A stretch of 49,014 nucleotides of DNA from Cytauxzoon felis (GCA_020283715.1 JAIQCW010000016.1:1-49014); one strand, 5' to 3'; positions 13,175-24,218 are shown, numbered from the stretch's first letter. Made by a program: numbers and translations. The notes: a model not told the origin generated them from the letters alone.

Positions 13175-15121
13175 CTAGACGTTATTAGTGTTGACAAATT
13201 TCACATAATATGTCATTCTATCAATGAAAACGAATTTACCATCAACTTTTTCAAAGTACAATTCCTTAGACTCGGATTTGTGTTTTAAAAAGAGTCTTAG
13301 TATTACTACATTTTCCCCAAGTTTATCAATATTTATATCATAACATCTGTATTCCTCATCCTTACTCTCCCATATTAATACTCCTCTTGATAGAATTTTA
13401 GTGATGCCAAACTTTGGCATGCATGTGAATTTATATGTGATGATACCAGCTTTATCATATTGGTTGAAATTGACTCCCGCGATTTTATTTGTACTGATAT
13501 CAATTTCAAGCAAAGTTTCTCTACCAAAGAATCTCATTATACCATCACAAAGACCAGGTTCATTAATATTTGATGACTGTTGATTATTGGTGGTGTTATT
13601 ATTCTCATTGGTCAATGATGATTCAACATTTTTATTGCTCTTCAGTCGCTCCATACCTTTATCAAAATCCTCCTTTGAGATTAAACTGTACACACCCTGT
13701 TGGATATTTTTGATGTACAGCAATTCAGTATCTCTAACATTCTTTATAAGCAATTTAAAAAAGGCTGGTGTCCTTTCGGAATAATAAACTCTTACCTCAT
13801 AACATCCATAAACATCGTCCTTCTTTCTCCAGATGGTGGAAGGTCCATACATAATTTTGGATATTACCATACTCTCATCAACTCCATACACAGATACATC
13901 TACACCAAATTCCTTTGCATCTTTCATTGTAACACCAGCTGGAATGTTGTCCTTCTTTAGTACATCAATCTCAACTTTGTTTTTATTTGATTCCTTAACG
14001 TGATTTTCATATGCATTTACAACATTTTTATTAATGTAGACTATACCACTTTTCATGGTATCTATGAGAAAACTACAAAATTGATCGCTAACTTCGACCC
14101 ATTTATCATTGAGACGGTAATAATTAAGAGAAATCGTATCAGATCCTTCATGTGAATGTATTAATGATGTTAATATAACATCATTAACATCAGTATTGAC
14201 ACATTTAACCTCAAGATATATGAACCCTTCATCTTGTTTTGGGTCAAGAATCACTCTCTCACCATCTGTAAATTTACCAACTTTATATCCACTTTGAGGT
14301 TCAATTTTATATGTAGTCATATTACCATCCTCTGTTCTTGTTACTTTAACTTGATTTGTAACTTCCCTTGTATGTATATCTAGGTCCACTGGTGTAACTC
14401 TACTTACATCTGCTTCAACTTTACTTTCATCTTGAGGAGTTGCATCTTCAGTACTTTGAGTTTGATTATCACCAGTACTTTGTTCTCTATTACCTGTATT
14501 TTGAGCTTGAGTATCCTCAGTACTTTGTGTTTGATTCTCAGCGGAAGATGTATTATCATCCTTTTGAGTATCACCAGTAGTTGTATTATTATCATCTTTC
14601 TTATCATTCTCAGTACTTTGAGTTGTATTATCTGTATTTTGTTCTTGTTTTTTCTTCCACTCGCGGTATTCTTCGATGGGATTATCAGAAAGGTCCTTAC
14701 CTTCCTTCATTACAGTACATAAATAATCATAAAATGCTACAATCATAACACCCCATCCATTACTAAACTTGTAATAATGAGATTCTTTTGTTTCATTATT
14801 ATCTATGGTCTTTAGTACGAACAACAAAGGCTCATTACCATTCTTGTATTTATTGTACCAAATTACTTCAAAACTTACGAAATCCTCCTTATTCAACTTA
14901 ATTATAATATTTTTTTCACATTTCAAAGTAATTTCTTTATAATCTACATTCGGTACAAACTGATAGGTAGTGATATCTCCATCCTCAACAGGTTTAATTG
15001 TTACTTGATTTGTGCTTTCCTTAGTCAGAATATCAATTTCTATCTTTGTTGAGTTACTTGACTTATCCGCACCAATCTGATACCATGTTAATGCGATAGA
15101 TAGAACAACTATAGCTTTCAT
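13175..15121 (-). CDS. Secreted protein with several FAINT-like domains and T/Q-rich spacer
   Basis: 648 aa from the ATG at 15121 (the codon at 15157 is TTG and is unlikely to be the start). A signal peptide MKAIVVLSIALTWYQIGA is followed by a FAINT-like unit. Then comes a low-complexity, N-glycosylation-rich spacer of about 70 residues with imperfect repeats such as NTQSTEDTQAQNTG. Three further FAINT-like units follow, with landmarks VTRTEDGNMTTYKIEP, IMYGPSTIWRKKDDVYGC and GVLIWESKDEEYRC. The spacer is coded by a (CAA/ACT/GAA)-rich tandem array. Presumably secreted or exported; the family has no assigned activity. Single exon. Confidence 0.8.
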   Translation of the reverse strand: MKAIVVLSIALTWYQIGADKSSNSTKIEIDILTKESTNQVTIKPVEDGDITTYQFVPNVDYKEITLKCEKNIIIKLNKEDFVSFEVIWYNKYKNGNEPLLFVLKTIDNNETKESHYYKFSNGWGVMIVAFYDYLCTVMKEGKDLSDNPIEEYREWKKKQEQNTDNTTQSTENDKKDDNNTTTGDTQKDDNTSSAENQTQSTEDTQAQNTGNREQSTGDNQTQSTEDATPQDESKVEADVSRVTPVDLDIHTREVTNQVKVTRTEDGNMTTYKIEPQSGYKVGKFTDGERVILDPKQDEGFIYLEVKCVNTDVNDVILTSLIHSHEGSDTISLNYYRLNDKWVEVSDQFCSFLIDTMKSGIVYINKNVVNAYENHVKESNKNKVEIDVLKKDNIPAGVTMKDAKEFGVDVSVYGVDESMVISKIMYGPSTIWRKKDDVYGCYEVRVYYSERTPAFFKLLIKNVRDTELLYIKNIQQGVYSLISKEDFDKGMERLKSNKNVESSLTNENNNTTNNQQSSNINEPGLCDGIMRFFGRETLLEIDISTNKIAGVNFNQYDKAGIITYKFTCMPKFGITKILSRGVLIWESKDEEYRCYDINIDKLGENVVILRLFLKHKSESKELYFEKVDGKFVFIDRMTYYVKFVNTNNV

Positions 15122-15478
15122 AGTTGCATATAGGTAATTGAATGCAGGTATAATCAAATCGACTCATAACATCCGTAAAAGTGGGGGAATTTAATTTAGA
15201 AAATTTAAATATTAACAATTTTTATATACAAAAACATGATCAAAATACATTAAAATTTACTACAATTAACAAAATAATTTAATTATATTACAAATATTAT
15301 CCTATTACTACATCCATATTAATATCACTCAACACAATCAGGATCATACTGGGGCAAAATAAGAATAATGGGGTATGAACACGATACACATTAAGATGGT
15401 AATGTGCAAGACTATGAAGAAATATAGTTAATGAGCTGTAGACTACCAATAGGTCTTCATCTGAAGTTGCAATCACTG

Positions 15479-15663
15479 TTCCACTAGGCGTGGAGCCTGA
15501 GGTCGTCCTGCCGTCAGCTCCTTTATTTATTTCCCCCTTCGCTTCCCTGAGATCAGCTGCGGGTTCCACTCGAGGTTACATCTACTATACTTCCGCCACG
15601 ATCTCTGGGAGTGGCTATACTCTTTAGAGATAGGTAATTGGAAGAGGCTTCACGCCGAGTGGA
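15479..15663. repeat. Modular GC-rich cassette upstream of FAINT-like gene
   Basis: CCACTAGGCGTGG, CCTGAGGTCGTCCTGCCGTC, CCCTGAGATCAGCTGCGGG, CCACTCGAGGT, CTCTTTAGAG and CACGCCGAGTGG. It contains both arms. Confidence 0.8.
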
Positions 15664-16118
15664 AGACAGTGAAATAGAATGTAAAGGTGATGTTGTAACA
15701 GGAGGGAAAGACTTATCCGAATACAAAACAAGGTTGTAGCAATATATGTACGGAAAATGGTTCACTAATGGAATCATTTGGTCTATATATAAGATCATTT
15801 ATAGTTTATTCATGATTTTGATTACATGTATTTGAATGAATATTGTTTATGATTCTATTGATAAATAATGTCTAGTCGGGTTAAACCCTATAAAAATGTG
15901 GCGGTTTGATGTTGTCTATAATGTATATTGATGATTGACATATTTGAACATTTATTAGTCATAGAATCGCATATGATTGTTGGATGTTACACATCCCTAC
16001 CTACAGATGGTCTGTAGAATACTGACATTCAATCATTTATAATATTTCATGTATAATAATTAAATGTATAAAATTTATAAATATTATTTTCAATTAATTT
16101 TATTATAATCTTTTATAA
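15664..16118. other. Intergenic region with small hairpins
   Basis: AT-rich gap upstream of the Mediator-22-like gene. It includes GGGTTAAACCC (near 15878) and two adjacent perfect hairpins, GGATG-CATCC (around 15982-15996) and TACAGA-TCTGTA (around 16001-16017). A TGATGA-like box near 15930 and a CTGA near 16020 would fit a C/D snoRNA, but the case is weak. Confidence 0.25.
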
Positions 16119-16562
16119 ATGGAATATGAATTTGAGGAGGAGCGTGTAGGTATACACAAGGCTATAAATGTACATTCAAAGAGATTAATTACAGCTTATT
16201 ATTCGATATTAGAATCATGCCAGGTAAGATATTTATAAATTTTAATTTGAAAAGAAATTATTAAATTGATAGATGGATATGCAAGAAGATTCATTATTAA
16301 GGACAGAGATAGACAACTTTCAGATAAAATTACATAATGATAGTTTTGTTAGTTGAATAATTATTATAATTATATTAATTATTAGATACATTCATGTAAG
16401 AGTTTATATACTATAGCATCAGATTTAGCATTGAATCATTTATTACATACACCAGAGTTGGATATAAATACAAGAATAATTAAAGAAGCTCAACTAGCTA
16501 AAGAAATTCATCAATTACAGCGTCAAGTAGATATTAATGATGAGAAATTATCAAAATTATAA
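16119..16562 (+). CDS. Small coiled-coil protein, possible Mediator subunit 22 (Surf5-like)
   Basis: Three exons: 16119-16223, 16273-16347 and 16386-16562; 118 aa; both introns are short (49 and 38 nt). The protein is helical. The stretch SFIHSCKSLYTIASDLALNHLL resembles the Med22/Surf5 region with an alternating leucine pattern near SDLK.FL, and a C-terminal helix (IHQLQRQVDINDEKLSKL) follows. Med22 would act in the Mediator head module in transcription. The similarity is short, so this is a tentative call; another small coiled-coil factor is possible. It is convergent with the next gene with only 6 bp between stop codons. Confidence 0.45.
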
Positions 16563-16568
16563 TATCTT

Positions 16569-18008
16569 TTAATTATTTAATTTTCGTAATTCATCTGTTA
16601 CTATACGTATAGCTATTGGATCTTGAGGTTTTATATGGAAAATATTCATATTACCTAAATTTATAATTAATATCTCATATATATATATACCAGCTTTTAT
16701 AAAATATTCTTCATCATAATCTTTGAAACCATATCTATTACATAATTCTTCTATCTTTTCATCTATTCTCCTAGGTTTAGGATCCCATGTATAACCATTT
16801 GTTATAGACCATGAACTAATACCATTCAATTTATCATAAAATTTCTCTAAATCAAAATAATAAAATCATAAATTATAAACTTACCAAATTCCCTAATCGA
16901 ATTATACAATTTATTACGAACCAATGAACCAAATGGAGGACACATAAATATCGAACCCTGTATTATATAATATACCTAAAATATATAAAAATATAACAAT
17001 CATATATCGAATAATAGAAACTCTATTCCACCTGAGGTCCATCTTTTCCATTGCATGGAGCTCTTTTAATTACTTCCCCCTCCGCTTCCCTGAGATCAGC
17101 TACGGGTGTAAAACCTTATTTCGACGAGATATGTCGAATGCAATGGTTTTCATATAAATGGATGAATCTCAATGAATACAAATTGTAATTAAATGGAATT
17201 CAGTAAACTCGACAGAATCATCAAGTTCCTCTTCAATGAAGTATTGAGATATATAATTCACTCAATATTCACTGAGTAATCTTCATGAGTTTCCCCAGAA
17301 ATGATGAAATTCCTTCAAATTTCGGAGGTAAAAATGAAGGTATTCATTGGACCTCAAGTGGAATACCTGGAAGCGATCTACGGGAGCTGGAAGGGGAAGT
17401 AAATAAAAGAGGCGCCAAGCCTAGTGGTAGAAGAGTAGGATTAGACTTCAGGTGGAACGGTGTGAAATATGACAATGTAACATACTTTGATTGGTGTATT
17501 TTGAACATCATTATGTCCTAATTCTCTAGAGAAGAGTGTTATATGGAATGTAGATGCCATAATATAGAATTGTGATCGACTTGATGGATTATCCATTGTA
17601 TAATTGATAGAGTATTGATGTAATTCATTTAGATTACTCCATGTGACTTGAAATATTAGACCAACTTGTAATCTGATATGAATTAGTATTAATAAATGAT
17701 GAGTATAAACGTACGGATCAACATTATTACCAGCTCTTAATAATTCATTTAATGCTTTATCACGATGTTTAAGATAAAATGGGCTTTGATAAAAATCTAA
17801 TAAATAATTTATATAGAAATTTTATAAATTTACATTCTAATGCTGCTTGTTCACTATCTAATGTATTTGTTGTTAAATAAAATGGATCAATAAATTCAAT
17901 TTTACATTCATCTTCAAAGTCATTTAAGAATTCTGTAATGTCTACATGAGGATTTGGATTAGATATTAATGAAGATGAGTTTCCATTAAAGGAAGAAATT
18001 GATCCCAT
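16569..18008 (-). CDS. Conserved hypothetical protein, five exons
   Basis: Five exons: 18008-17834, 17796-17715, 17672-17486, 16957-16885 and 16846-16569, joining to 264 codons plus stop. I do not recognise the protein. It starts MGSISSFNGNSSS with an acidic segment (FLNDFEDECKIEF). Then come YLKHRDKALNELLRAG, a hydrophobic beta-like region (IFQVTWSNLNELHQ, FHITLFSRELG) and a C-terminal region with IYIYEILIINLGNMNI. No signal peptide or membrane segment is clear. Three introns are 37-42 nt; the fourth (16958-17485, 528 nt) contains a composite cassette with AT-rich core. The start ATG faces the UBE3D-like gene across a 230-bp divergent gap. Confidence 0.7.
17028..17455. repeat. Modular cassette with AT-rich core in intron
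   Basis: Left arm CCACCTGAGGT...CCCTGAGATCAGCTACGGG, core 17107-17341 (copy 3, plus orientation, starting TTCGACGAGAT), right arm ACCTCAAGTGG...GAAGCGATCTACGGGAGC, CTTCAGGTGG end. Intron 4 of the five-exon gene on the minus strand. Confidence 0.8.
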
Positions 18009-18238
18009 TCATAGAAATATGTTATCATTTAAATTATATATTACTAATATAAAATGTGTTGATATATAATGATGGAATCTGTGATAAAGTTTATTAGTGA
18101 TGGGGAGAGATATAATTTATGGAAAAAAATAAAAGTTGTTGAAATAATATGAAAATGTACTTTACTGTAAAAATAAAAATGATGATTTATAGTGCAAAAT
18201 TATAAAAAAAATTTTTTTTTTGTGGAAAACTTTTTTTA

Positions 18239-19812
18239 ATGCATTACTGTCAAGTAACACCTCGTTTAGAGAGTGGTATAATACACTTGGATTCAATAAT
18301 ATTATTAAATAATATTAAATTAATTAATGGTGATAATAATAATTTAATTGCTATAATACCAGATTTCAATGATAAAATTGAATTAAATCCAAGATATCAT
18401 ATAGAATTCTTAAATGAATGTATTACACATGATAATAATTCATGCTATAATATCAATATTTCTATAACTACTAATAATGAATTATTATTAAATTATCAAA
18501 ATAATAACAAATTAATAATTAAAAATATATCATATGATCTATTATATGGTTTTACCAAAGGTAATGATAATAATGCTAATATCATCAATATAAGTCTACC
18601 AAATAATATCATCTGGACTTCATATCATATCTATTGTAATAATCTACTTATATCAAATTCATATATAATTTCATTAAATATTAATCATATCAATAATAAT
18701 TATTATATAATTAAATGGAAAATTGGTATCAATATCGATAACAAATTAAAATTCATTAATCTCAAAATTGATACACTATCACACTCGGAAGAAATAAATA
18801 AACTTAAAAATAATAGAAAAATCATACTATTATGCAAAAATTGTAAAGGATTCATATATAATCTTAATAATTTCCTTACCATACCACTCCCAACCGAATT
18901 TTATACTAATCATATTCATTCCACATTCTGCCACGAATGCGAACATCAAATAAAACCCATCAATATTCAACTCGTCAAAAATAGGAACGTGTAAGTTTAT
19001 AACCAATACAACTCCACTTGAAGTCACAACCACATCTTCCACTCGCCTCCACCGTTGGTCCTGCAGACAGCTCTTCCAATTACCTATCTCTAAAGAGTAG
19101 AGCCACTCCCGGAGATCGTGGCGGTGATGAAGGTAGTATATGTAACCTCAAGTAGAACACCCGGAGCTGATCTCAGGGAAGCGGAGGGGGAAGTAAATAG
19201 AGAAGCTGTCTGCAAGACGACCTCAGGTGGAACGGCGAGTGGAAGATGTGGTTGTGACTCAGGTGGAATTGGTTATATTTATGTTTAATAATTTCTTTTA
19301 GATTATATTTGAGTGATGATTTGGTTACATTATATGGTGTATCGAATTTGCGATTGACAGAGGGTGACGATGGTAAATTATGTGTGAGATGTAGGCATTG
19401 TGATAGTAAGATTGGTAATACGAATGATAATATAGATGGTTTTATATCATTTGAGAAGAAGTATACGATTGGTATATGTGGTGATTATGATATATTTTGG
19501 CGTTATTCTAGAGCTATTGAATTTATAGAGAATATACATAATAGTGATTGTTTGAAATTATTTTTTTATACAATTGATGATTATAATACTACGTTGGAGA
19601 TTATAAAAATATCTAAAATACCTGATACATTTGTATTTATACATTTAAATCCTGTATTAACATGTCGTGTATTATGGAGAACTGTTGGTATTATTGAGAC
19701 ACGTATATTAATAGAACCAGAATATTATAAACATTTAATGAATACATTACAATTATTTTCTGATAAAACACATAATATCAATTTAACATCTTCATTATTA
19801 CCACTATTATAA
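18239..19812 (+). CDS. UBE3D-like (HECT_2 family) E2-binding protein
   Basis: Two exons: 18239-18990 and 19302-19812; 420 aa; the phase-2 join GT|A reads V. The family (ubiquitin-conjugating enzyme E2-binding proteins, UBE3D/E2C-binding) has a conserved Cys-rich metal-binding centre. Here this is LLCKNCKGF, then IPLPTEFYTNHIHSTFCHECEH, and after the intron YLSDDLVTLYG...LCVRCRHCDSKIG, matching the family order CxxC, LPLPS, CH and CxxCxxxIG. The C-terminus (LNPVLTCRVLWRTV) also fits. Likely role is in ubiquitin conjugation. The upstream gap is a run of A and T tracts. The intron (311 nt) holds a near-perfect mirrored cassette. Confidence 0.8.
18998..19277. repeat. Mirrored modular cassette in UBE3D-like intron
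   Basis: A giant inverted repeat: TATAACCAAT at 18998-19007 pairs with ATTGGTTATA at 19268-19277, and the 24-nt block 19024-19047 is the exact reverse complement of 19234-19257. The central part contains CTCTAAAGAG, ACCTCAAGTAG and GCTGATCTCAGGGAAGCGG. Confidence 0.9.
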
Positions 19813-19895
19813 TCTATAGGTTAAAATTATATTGCTGCTTTGGTTGGAATATTCATACGTGAGAAAAAAAAATTTTTTTCCTCCTTATATAAATA

Positions 19896-22183
19896 ATGGA
19901 TAACTCACATCCCATTCCTATAGAATGGAATGCTGATACCAAAGAGTTAATAAAAAATCATGTATTAAATGGTGGTTTAATAGCTATACCAACAGAAACT
20001 GTATATGGTCTAGCAGCTAATGCATTAAATGTAGATTCCATTAAAAAAATATTCAATGTTAAAAAAAGACCACTAAATGATCCAATTATTATACACGTTA
20101 CAAATTTTGTATATGCACTCAATAATATCTTCAATGTCGATGTATATCAAACATTCATCATCATTCTATTAACTAATAAATTCACACCAGGACCACTCAC
20201 AATCGTAGCCAAAGGCAATCATAATATACCCAAAATTCTCTCTGCCAATACCGGATATCCAGCCGTCAGGTTTGTTCACAACATTACAATCGCATCCACC
20301 TGAGGCTACAACCTTATCTTCGTCCTGCAGACAGCTCCTCTATTTACTTCCCCCTTCGCTTCCCAGAGATCAGCTGCGGGTTCCACTTGAGGTCCAATCA
20401 CAAATTTCAAATCTTCATTTTTACCTCCAAAATTTGAAGGAATTTCATCATTTCTGGGGAAACTCATGAAGATTGAGGAATGAATATTGAATGAATTACT
20501 AATGTCAATACTTCATTCAAGAGGAATTTGTTGATTGTATTACATTTACTCATCCTCACTTCATTCCAATTTAAATCCATTGAGATACCTTTACAAACAT
20601 GGATTCCGTCACTTTAATCGTATCTCGCCGAGATTAGTAATTAACCTCAAGTGGACCTGGAAGCGATCTACGGGAGCTGGAAGGGGAGGTAAATGGAAGA
20701 GCTGACGGCAGGACGAATAGAGGTTGGACAATCGGTAGAGGTAACCTCAGGTGGAATGATGGAACTGATATATTATTATAAATTATATGATTTTTATAGG
20801 TGTCCTGACCATGTATTAGCATTGGATATATTGGATTATATGGGTATACCATTATGTGCACCATCTGCTAATATGTTTGGACATATAAGTCCAACAAGTG
20901 TTGATCATGTATTATCAGAATTTCCGAATGATTTTATGTATATTATAAATGGTGGTGAATGTACTGTTGGTATAGAATCTACAGTTATAAAGATAACATC
21001 AAATGAAGATGGACCTAGATATAATGTTAATTTAATATTAGGATTAATGAAGAAATTGGATATAATAGAATATATAAAGACGGGTAAAATAAATATAAAA
21101 TTATTAGATGAAGAGATTAATATATTGAATAATTTATATAAATTAAATGAAATTTCTATAGAAATTACAATTTTACGTAAAGGTGGCATTACATTTGAAG
21201 AGATTAAAAGTATATTTAATGATGAAATATTTAAAAATATTAATATTAAAATTTCAAATAAATTCATTGATAAAAATAAAATATCATATTCACCAGGGCT
21301 ATTACTCACACATTATGCCCCCAAAATCGATACTTTCCTAACAATTACACATATTATCAATGCAGTAAATCCCATACATAATGATAACAATCTAAACAAT
21401 ACATCTGAAGGCTCTCCACCTGAGGTTACAACCTCGCGTTCTCCTGCAGAGAGCTCTTCTAATTCACTCCCCGTAAACGGTAATGCCACTCCCGGAGATC
21501 GTGGCGATTTATACCCGGAAGAACAAAATTTGTCAACCCGGAAGAACGAAGATAATCAACCCCTAAGAACAGAAAGTGTCAACCCGGAGGAACAGGAATT
21601 CTACCCAGAAGAACGTGATATAGTTAATAGACCTCATGTGGAACCCGTAGCTGATCTCAGGGAAGCGGAGGGGGAAGTAAATAAGGAAGCCACCACGGCG
21701 AGTGGAAAAGAGTACGCGTCTGGAAGTGGAGTAGTAAATGAAACTGTTTCGGATATAGGATTTGGTATTATGGGGAAATCTAATGTAGTTATTATATTGG
21801 ATGTTAATGAATGTTTGGATATTTCATCTATATTTGATAATAGTGTATATAAAGGATCAATGATTGATCCTAGTACTGTGGTTATGATAGATATGATTGG
21901 TGATTTGTATGAATGTAGGGATATATTTGGTTATTATATATATACAGGTGATAATTCATATATAATAGCTAGAGATTTATATAAGACATTAAGAGATGCA
22001 GAACAATTAGCTATACAATTAGGTTATATTAAAATATTAATTAATTTTAAAAATCGTTTTAAAGATTTAGATGATGCTATCTATGATCGTTTATTTAGAG
22101 CATCATCAGGTAAAATTATTCATCTTATATATAATAAATTCAATTCTTCATCAAATCCGATATATCATTCAATGCATCCGTAA
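19896..22183 (+). CDS. SUA5: Threonylcarbamoyl-AMP synthase (Sua5/YrdC/TsaC), with cassette insertion
   Basis: Makes threonylcarbamoyl-AMP from Thr, bicarbonate and ATP for the tRNA t6A37 modification. Exons 19896-20269 and 20800-22183; 585 aa. The YrdC domain shows GGLIAIPTETVYGLAANA, KRPLNDPIIIHV, PGPLTIV and, across the intron, AVR|CPDH and CAPSANMFGHISPT; GIESTV is intact. The linker SPGLLLTHYAPK is followed by an in-frame cassette (about residues 330-427). The Sua5 C-terminal domain resumes at VVIILDVNE and ends with LRDAEQLAIQLG and AIYDRLFRASSG, which matches the family's C-terminal end. The insertion therefore sits between two folded domains. The 3' end overlaps SRP14 antisense by 44 bp. 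Confidence 0.92.
20296..20755. repeat. Modular cassette with AT-rich core in SUA5 intron
   Basis: Left arm from CCACCTGAGG (GTCCTGCAGACAGC, CCCAGAGATCAGCTGCGGG, CCACTTGAGGT), then a reversed core (20412-20640, ending ATCTCGCCGAGAT at 20622-20634), then the right arm ACCTCAAGTGG, GAAGCGATCTACGGGAGC, GCTGACGGCAGGACG and ACCTCAGGTGG. Confidence 0.85.
21416..21709. repeat. In-frame cassette inside SUA5 coding sequence
   Basis: Read as PPEVTT, then [19 protein letters not shown], then several YPEE/NPEE segments from CCCGGAAGAAC modules, then [20 protein letters not shown]. Open throughout, with no plausible GT-AG pair to splice it out. The hairpin module here is CCGTAAACGG (21471-21480). Confidence 0.85.
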
Positions 22184-23203
22184 AACTATTCGCTATCGAT
22201 GCAGGAACCTATTCAATCATATAATATTCATAAAAATTTACTATACAACATTCCACTCGAGGTTATATCACTATCATATCTACCTTTTGTCGTCTTGCAG
22301 ACAGCTCTTCCAATTACCTATCTCTAAAGAGCAAAGCCACTCCCAGAGATCGTGGCGGTGATGAAGGTAGTATGCAACCTCAAGTGGAACCCGTAGCTGA
22401 TCTCAGGGAAGCGGAGGGGGAAGTAAATAGAGAAGGCCTCCACGGCGAGTGGCAACGATAGGTGGAACGGCGACTGGAATATCATAAGTTATGTAATTAT
22501 TTATTAAGTATTGATGGAATATTGTAGTTATTTTAAAATAATATTGTTATAATATCCAACTTACATGTGTACTTATTTTATTTTTACCGATTTTTGCACG
22601 TACTAAACATACAGGATCTACATCCACTTCCATTTGCGATTCTGTCTTCTTCCTCTTCCAACGTCTAGTATTAGGTATATCTATAAATTAATAATAATTT
22701 ATTACATTAAATACACAATAATTCATCAATTGATATAGCCGGTATCCAAGGTTAATATAATCGTTTACCTGAAGTCCAGTTCAATACATTACCAGTAGGG
22801 TTTCCATCGTAGGTCATCCTGCCGTCAGCTCTCCACCTGAGGTCGTCTTGCAGACAGCTTCTCTATTTACCTATCTCTAAAGAGTAAAGCCACTCCCGGA
22901 GATCGTGGCAATAATAGTTCAGAACAGTACATGACCTCAAGTGGAACCCGGAGCTGATCTCTGGGAAGCGAAGGGGGAAGTAATTGGAAGAGCTGACGGC
23001 AGGACAACATCAAGTAGGAGGGCGACTGGAACAGAGGAGATATTGGGAGAAGTGGAGGTAACCTCAGGTGGAGCGCTCATAGTGTTTGTCAGAAACGTAC
23101 ATCTTTTATATGTGATCCAGAGTGATTTATTGTGTGTTTTGGATTCTTCAGTGATCATTTTTGATAATTCTTCTAGGAAGTCATCGCAATTTAATAGGAC
23201 CAT
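22140..23203 (-). CDS. SRP14: Signal recognition particle 14 kDa protein
   Basis: Alu-domain SRP subunit that, in other eukaryotes, works with SRP9 in elongation arrest. Three exons: 23203-23101, 22680-22565 and 22208-22140; 95 aa; phases exact. It begins MVLLNCDDFLEELSKM, continues KSLWITYKR|Y and a basic RRWKRKKT loop, then the conserved strand CLVRAKIGKNKIST|H, and ends with a helix (SFTDALNDISDLMKN). It is slightly shorter than usual at the C-terminus. Both introns (22209-22564, 22681-23100) contain cassettes. The last exon overlaps the SUA5 coding sequence on the other strand at 22140-22183. Confidence 0.88.
22253..22476. repeat. Modular cassette in SRP14 intron 2
   Basis: CCACTCGAGGT, GTCTTGCAGACAGC, CTCTAAAGAG, GAGATCGTGGC, ACCTCAAGTGG, CCCGTAGCTGATCTCAGGG and CTCCACGGCGAGTGG, with a degenerate GATAGGTGG at the end. 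Confidence 0.85.
22768..23072. repeat. Modular cassette in SRP14 intron 1
   Basis: ACCTGAAGTCC, GTCATCCTGCCGTCAGC, CCACCTGAGGTCGTCTTGCA, CTCTAAAGAG, ACCTCAAGTGG, GCTGATCTCTGGGAAGCG, GAGCTGACGGCAGGAC and ACCTCAGGTGG. Confidence 0.85.
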
Positions 23204-23330
23204 TTTTATTATGGCGATGATAATGGGTATGAATGGGGGAGTGTAGAGATGATGAGGTGTAGATGAATTTAAATGTTACATGTAGATATTAATTTTTATC
23301 TTTTAAGATGTTTGTAAGTAATTAATTCAA

Positions 23331-23728
23331 ATGTATAACAAGTCATGTGAAGATGAAGTACTAAAGGAGCTTCATCAGAGTTTAGAATTAGACAAACACA
23401 ATCTTAAAGATAATGAAGAAGAGGAAGAAGAAGCTGTACAGAATAAAAATTCATATAATAACAGGTATAAATCCTATTCATTACAATTCATTTATAATCT
23501 TTATCACTTAGACATGGCCTCGGATATACACCAAAAGAAGAACGCGTATTGACAGTAGATGAAATTAAACTCAGAGATGCTATTAAAGGCAAGAAGAATA
23601 AAAAAATGAAATTTGCCAAAGAAATCATTGAAAATGACGATGATACCGATGATGAAATCTCAAAATTAGACCTAATCCTCAATCATATCAAAAATAATAA
23701 GAGGAAAGTAGATGATCACACCACTTGA
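23331..23728 (+). CDS. Small acidic/basic hypothetical protein
   Basis: Two exons, 23331-23464 and 23512-23728 (47-nt intron, phase 2); 116 aa. The first part is acidic (DNEEEEEEAVQ). The second part is GLGYTPKEERVLTVDEIKL followed by a Lys-rich run (KGKKNKKMKFAKE) and an acidic NDDDTDDEIS. No signal peptide. The composition suggests a nuclear or RNA-associated protein, but I do not recognise a family. Divergent from SRP14 across 127 bp. Confidence 0.65.
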
Positions 23729-23754
23729 AGAATACTTCCATAACACACACCGAA

Positions 23755-23853
23755 GGTTATACACCTGAAGTCAAATCCAACACTTCTTCCACTAGGCGTG
23801 GAGCCTTTTCCAATTACCTGTCCCTTCGCTTCCCGTAGATCAGCTGCGGGTAA
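23755..23853. repeat. Partial cassette (left arm) next to tandem family
   Basis: ACCTGAAGTC, CCACTAGGCGTGGAGCC and CCCGTAGATCAGCTGCGGG, ending just upstream of the first ORF of the tandem family. Confidence 0.75.
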
Positions 23854-23859
23854 TGTATT

Positions 23860-24147
23860 ATGTCAACAAATAAAGAGGTACGAAATACATTAGCTCCTGG
23901 TCATTCTGCGAGTGGTGATAATCACGCGGACCATACTTCAACTTACTCCGTTACAAAACTACAAAATTGTGAATACACATATAATAGTGGTGGTAAGCAA
24001 GGTAAAAATCAAGACACTGATGACGCTGCTGATAAACCTGGTGGAATCAATCATATGGACAGTGTACATAAGAACGGTGATCCTAACCAATGGAACGATA
24101 ACATTGATACCAGTGGCAGGCAAGTATATTCTGGTATTACTGGTTGA
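23860..24147 (+). CDS. Tandem-family member 1: short tail-type ORF
   Basis: 95 aa (MSTNKEVRNTLAPGHSASGD to VYSGITG). It corresponds to the C-terminal tail of members ending at 27335 and 28950: a stretch with CEYTYNSGG and a final ITG*. It lacks the N-terminal beta domains and may be a 5'-truncated remnant whose front was lost next to the adjacent partial cassette. Function unknown; no signal peptide. Confidence 0.45.
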   Translation: MSTNKEVRNTLAPGHSASGDNHADHTSTYSVTKLQNCEYTYNSGGKQGKNQDTDDAADKPGGINHMDSVHKNGDPNQWNDNIDTSGRQVYSGITG

Positions 24148-24218
24148 CATGAGAGTCCTCTTATAACAAATTTCAAGAGGGTTCCATTTACATTTCTACA
24201 TGTGATCAATATATCATC

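Noticed and set aside
15880..16025. C/D-box snoRNA
   Set aside because: TGATGA and CTGA boxes are present but there is no convincing terminal stem, and such boxes arise easily in AT-rich DNA. Kept only as a low-confidence note.
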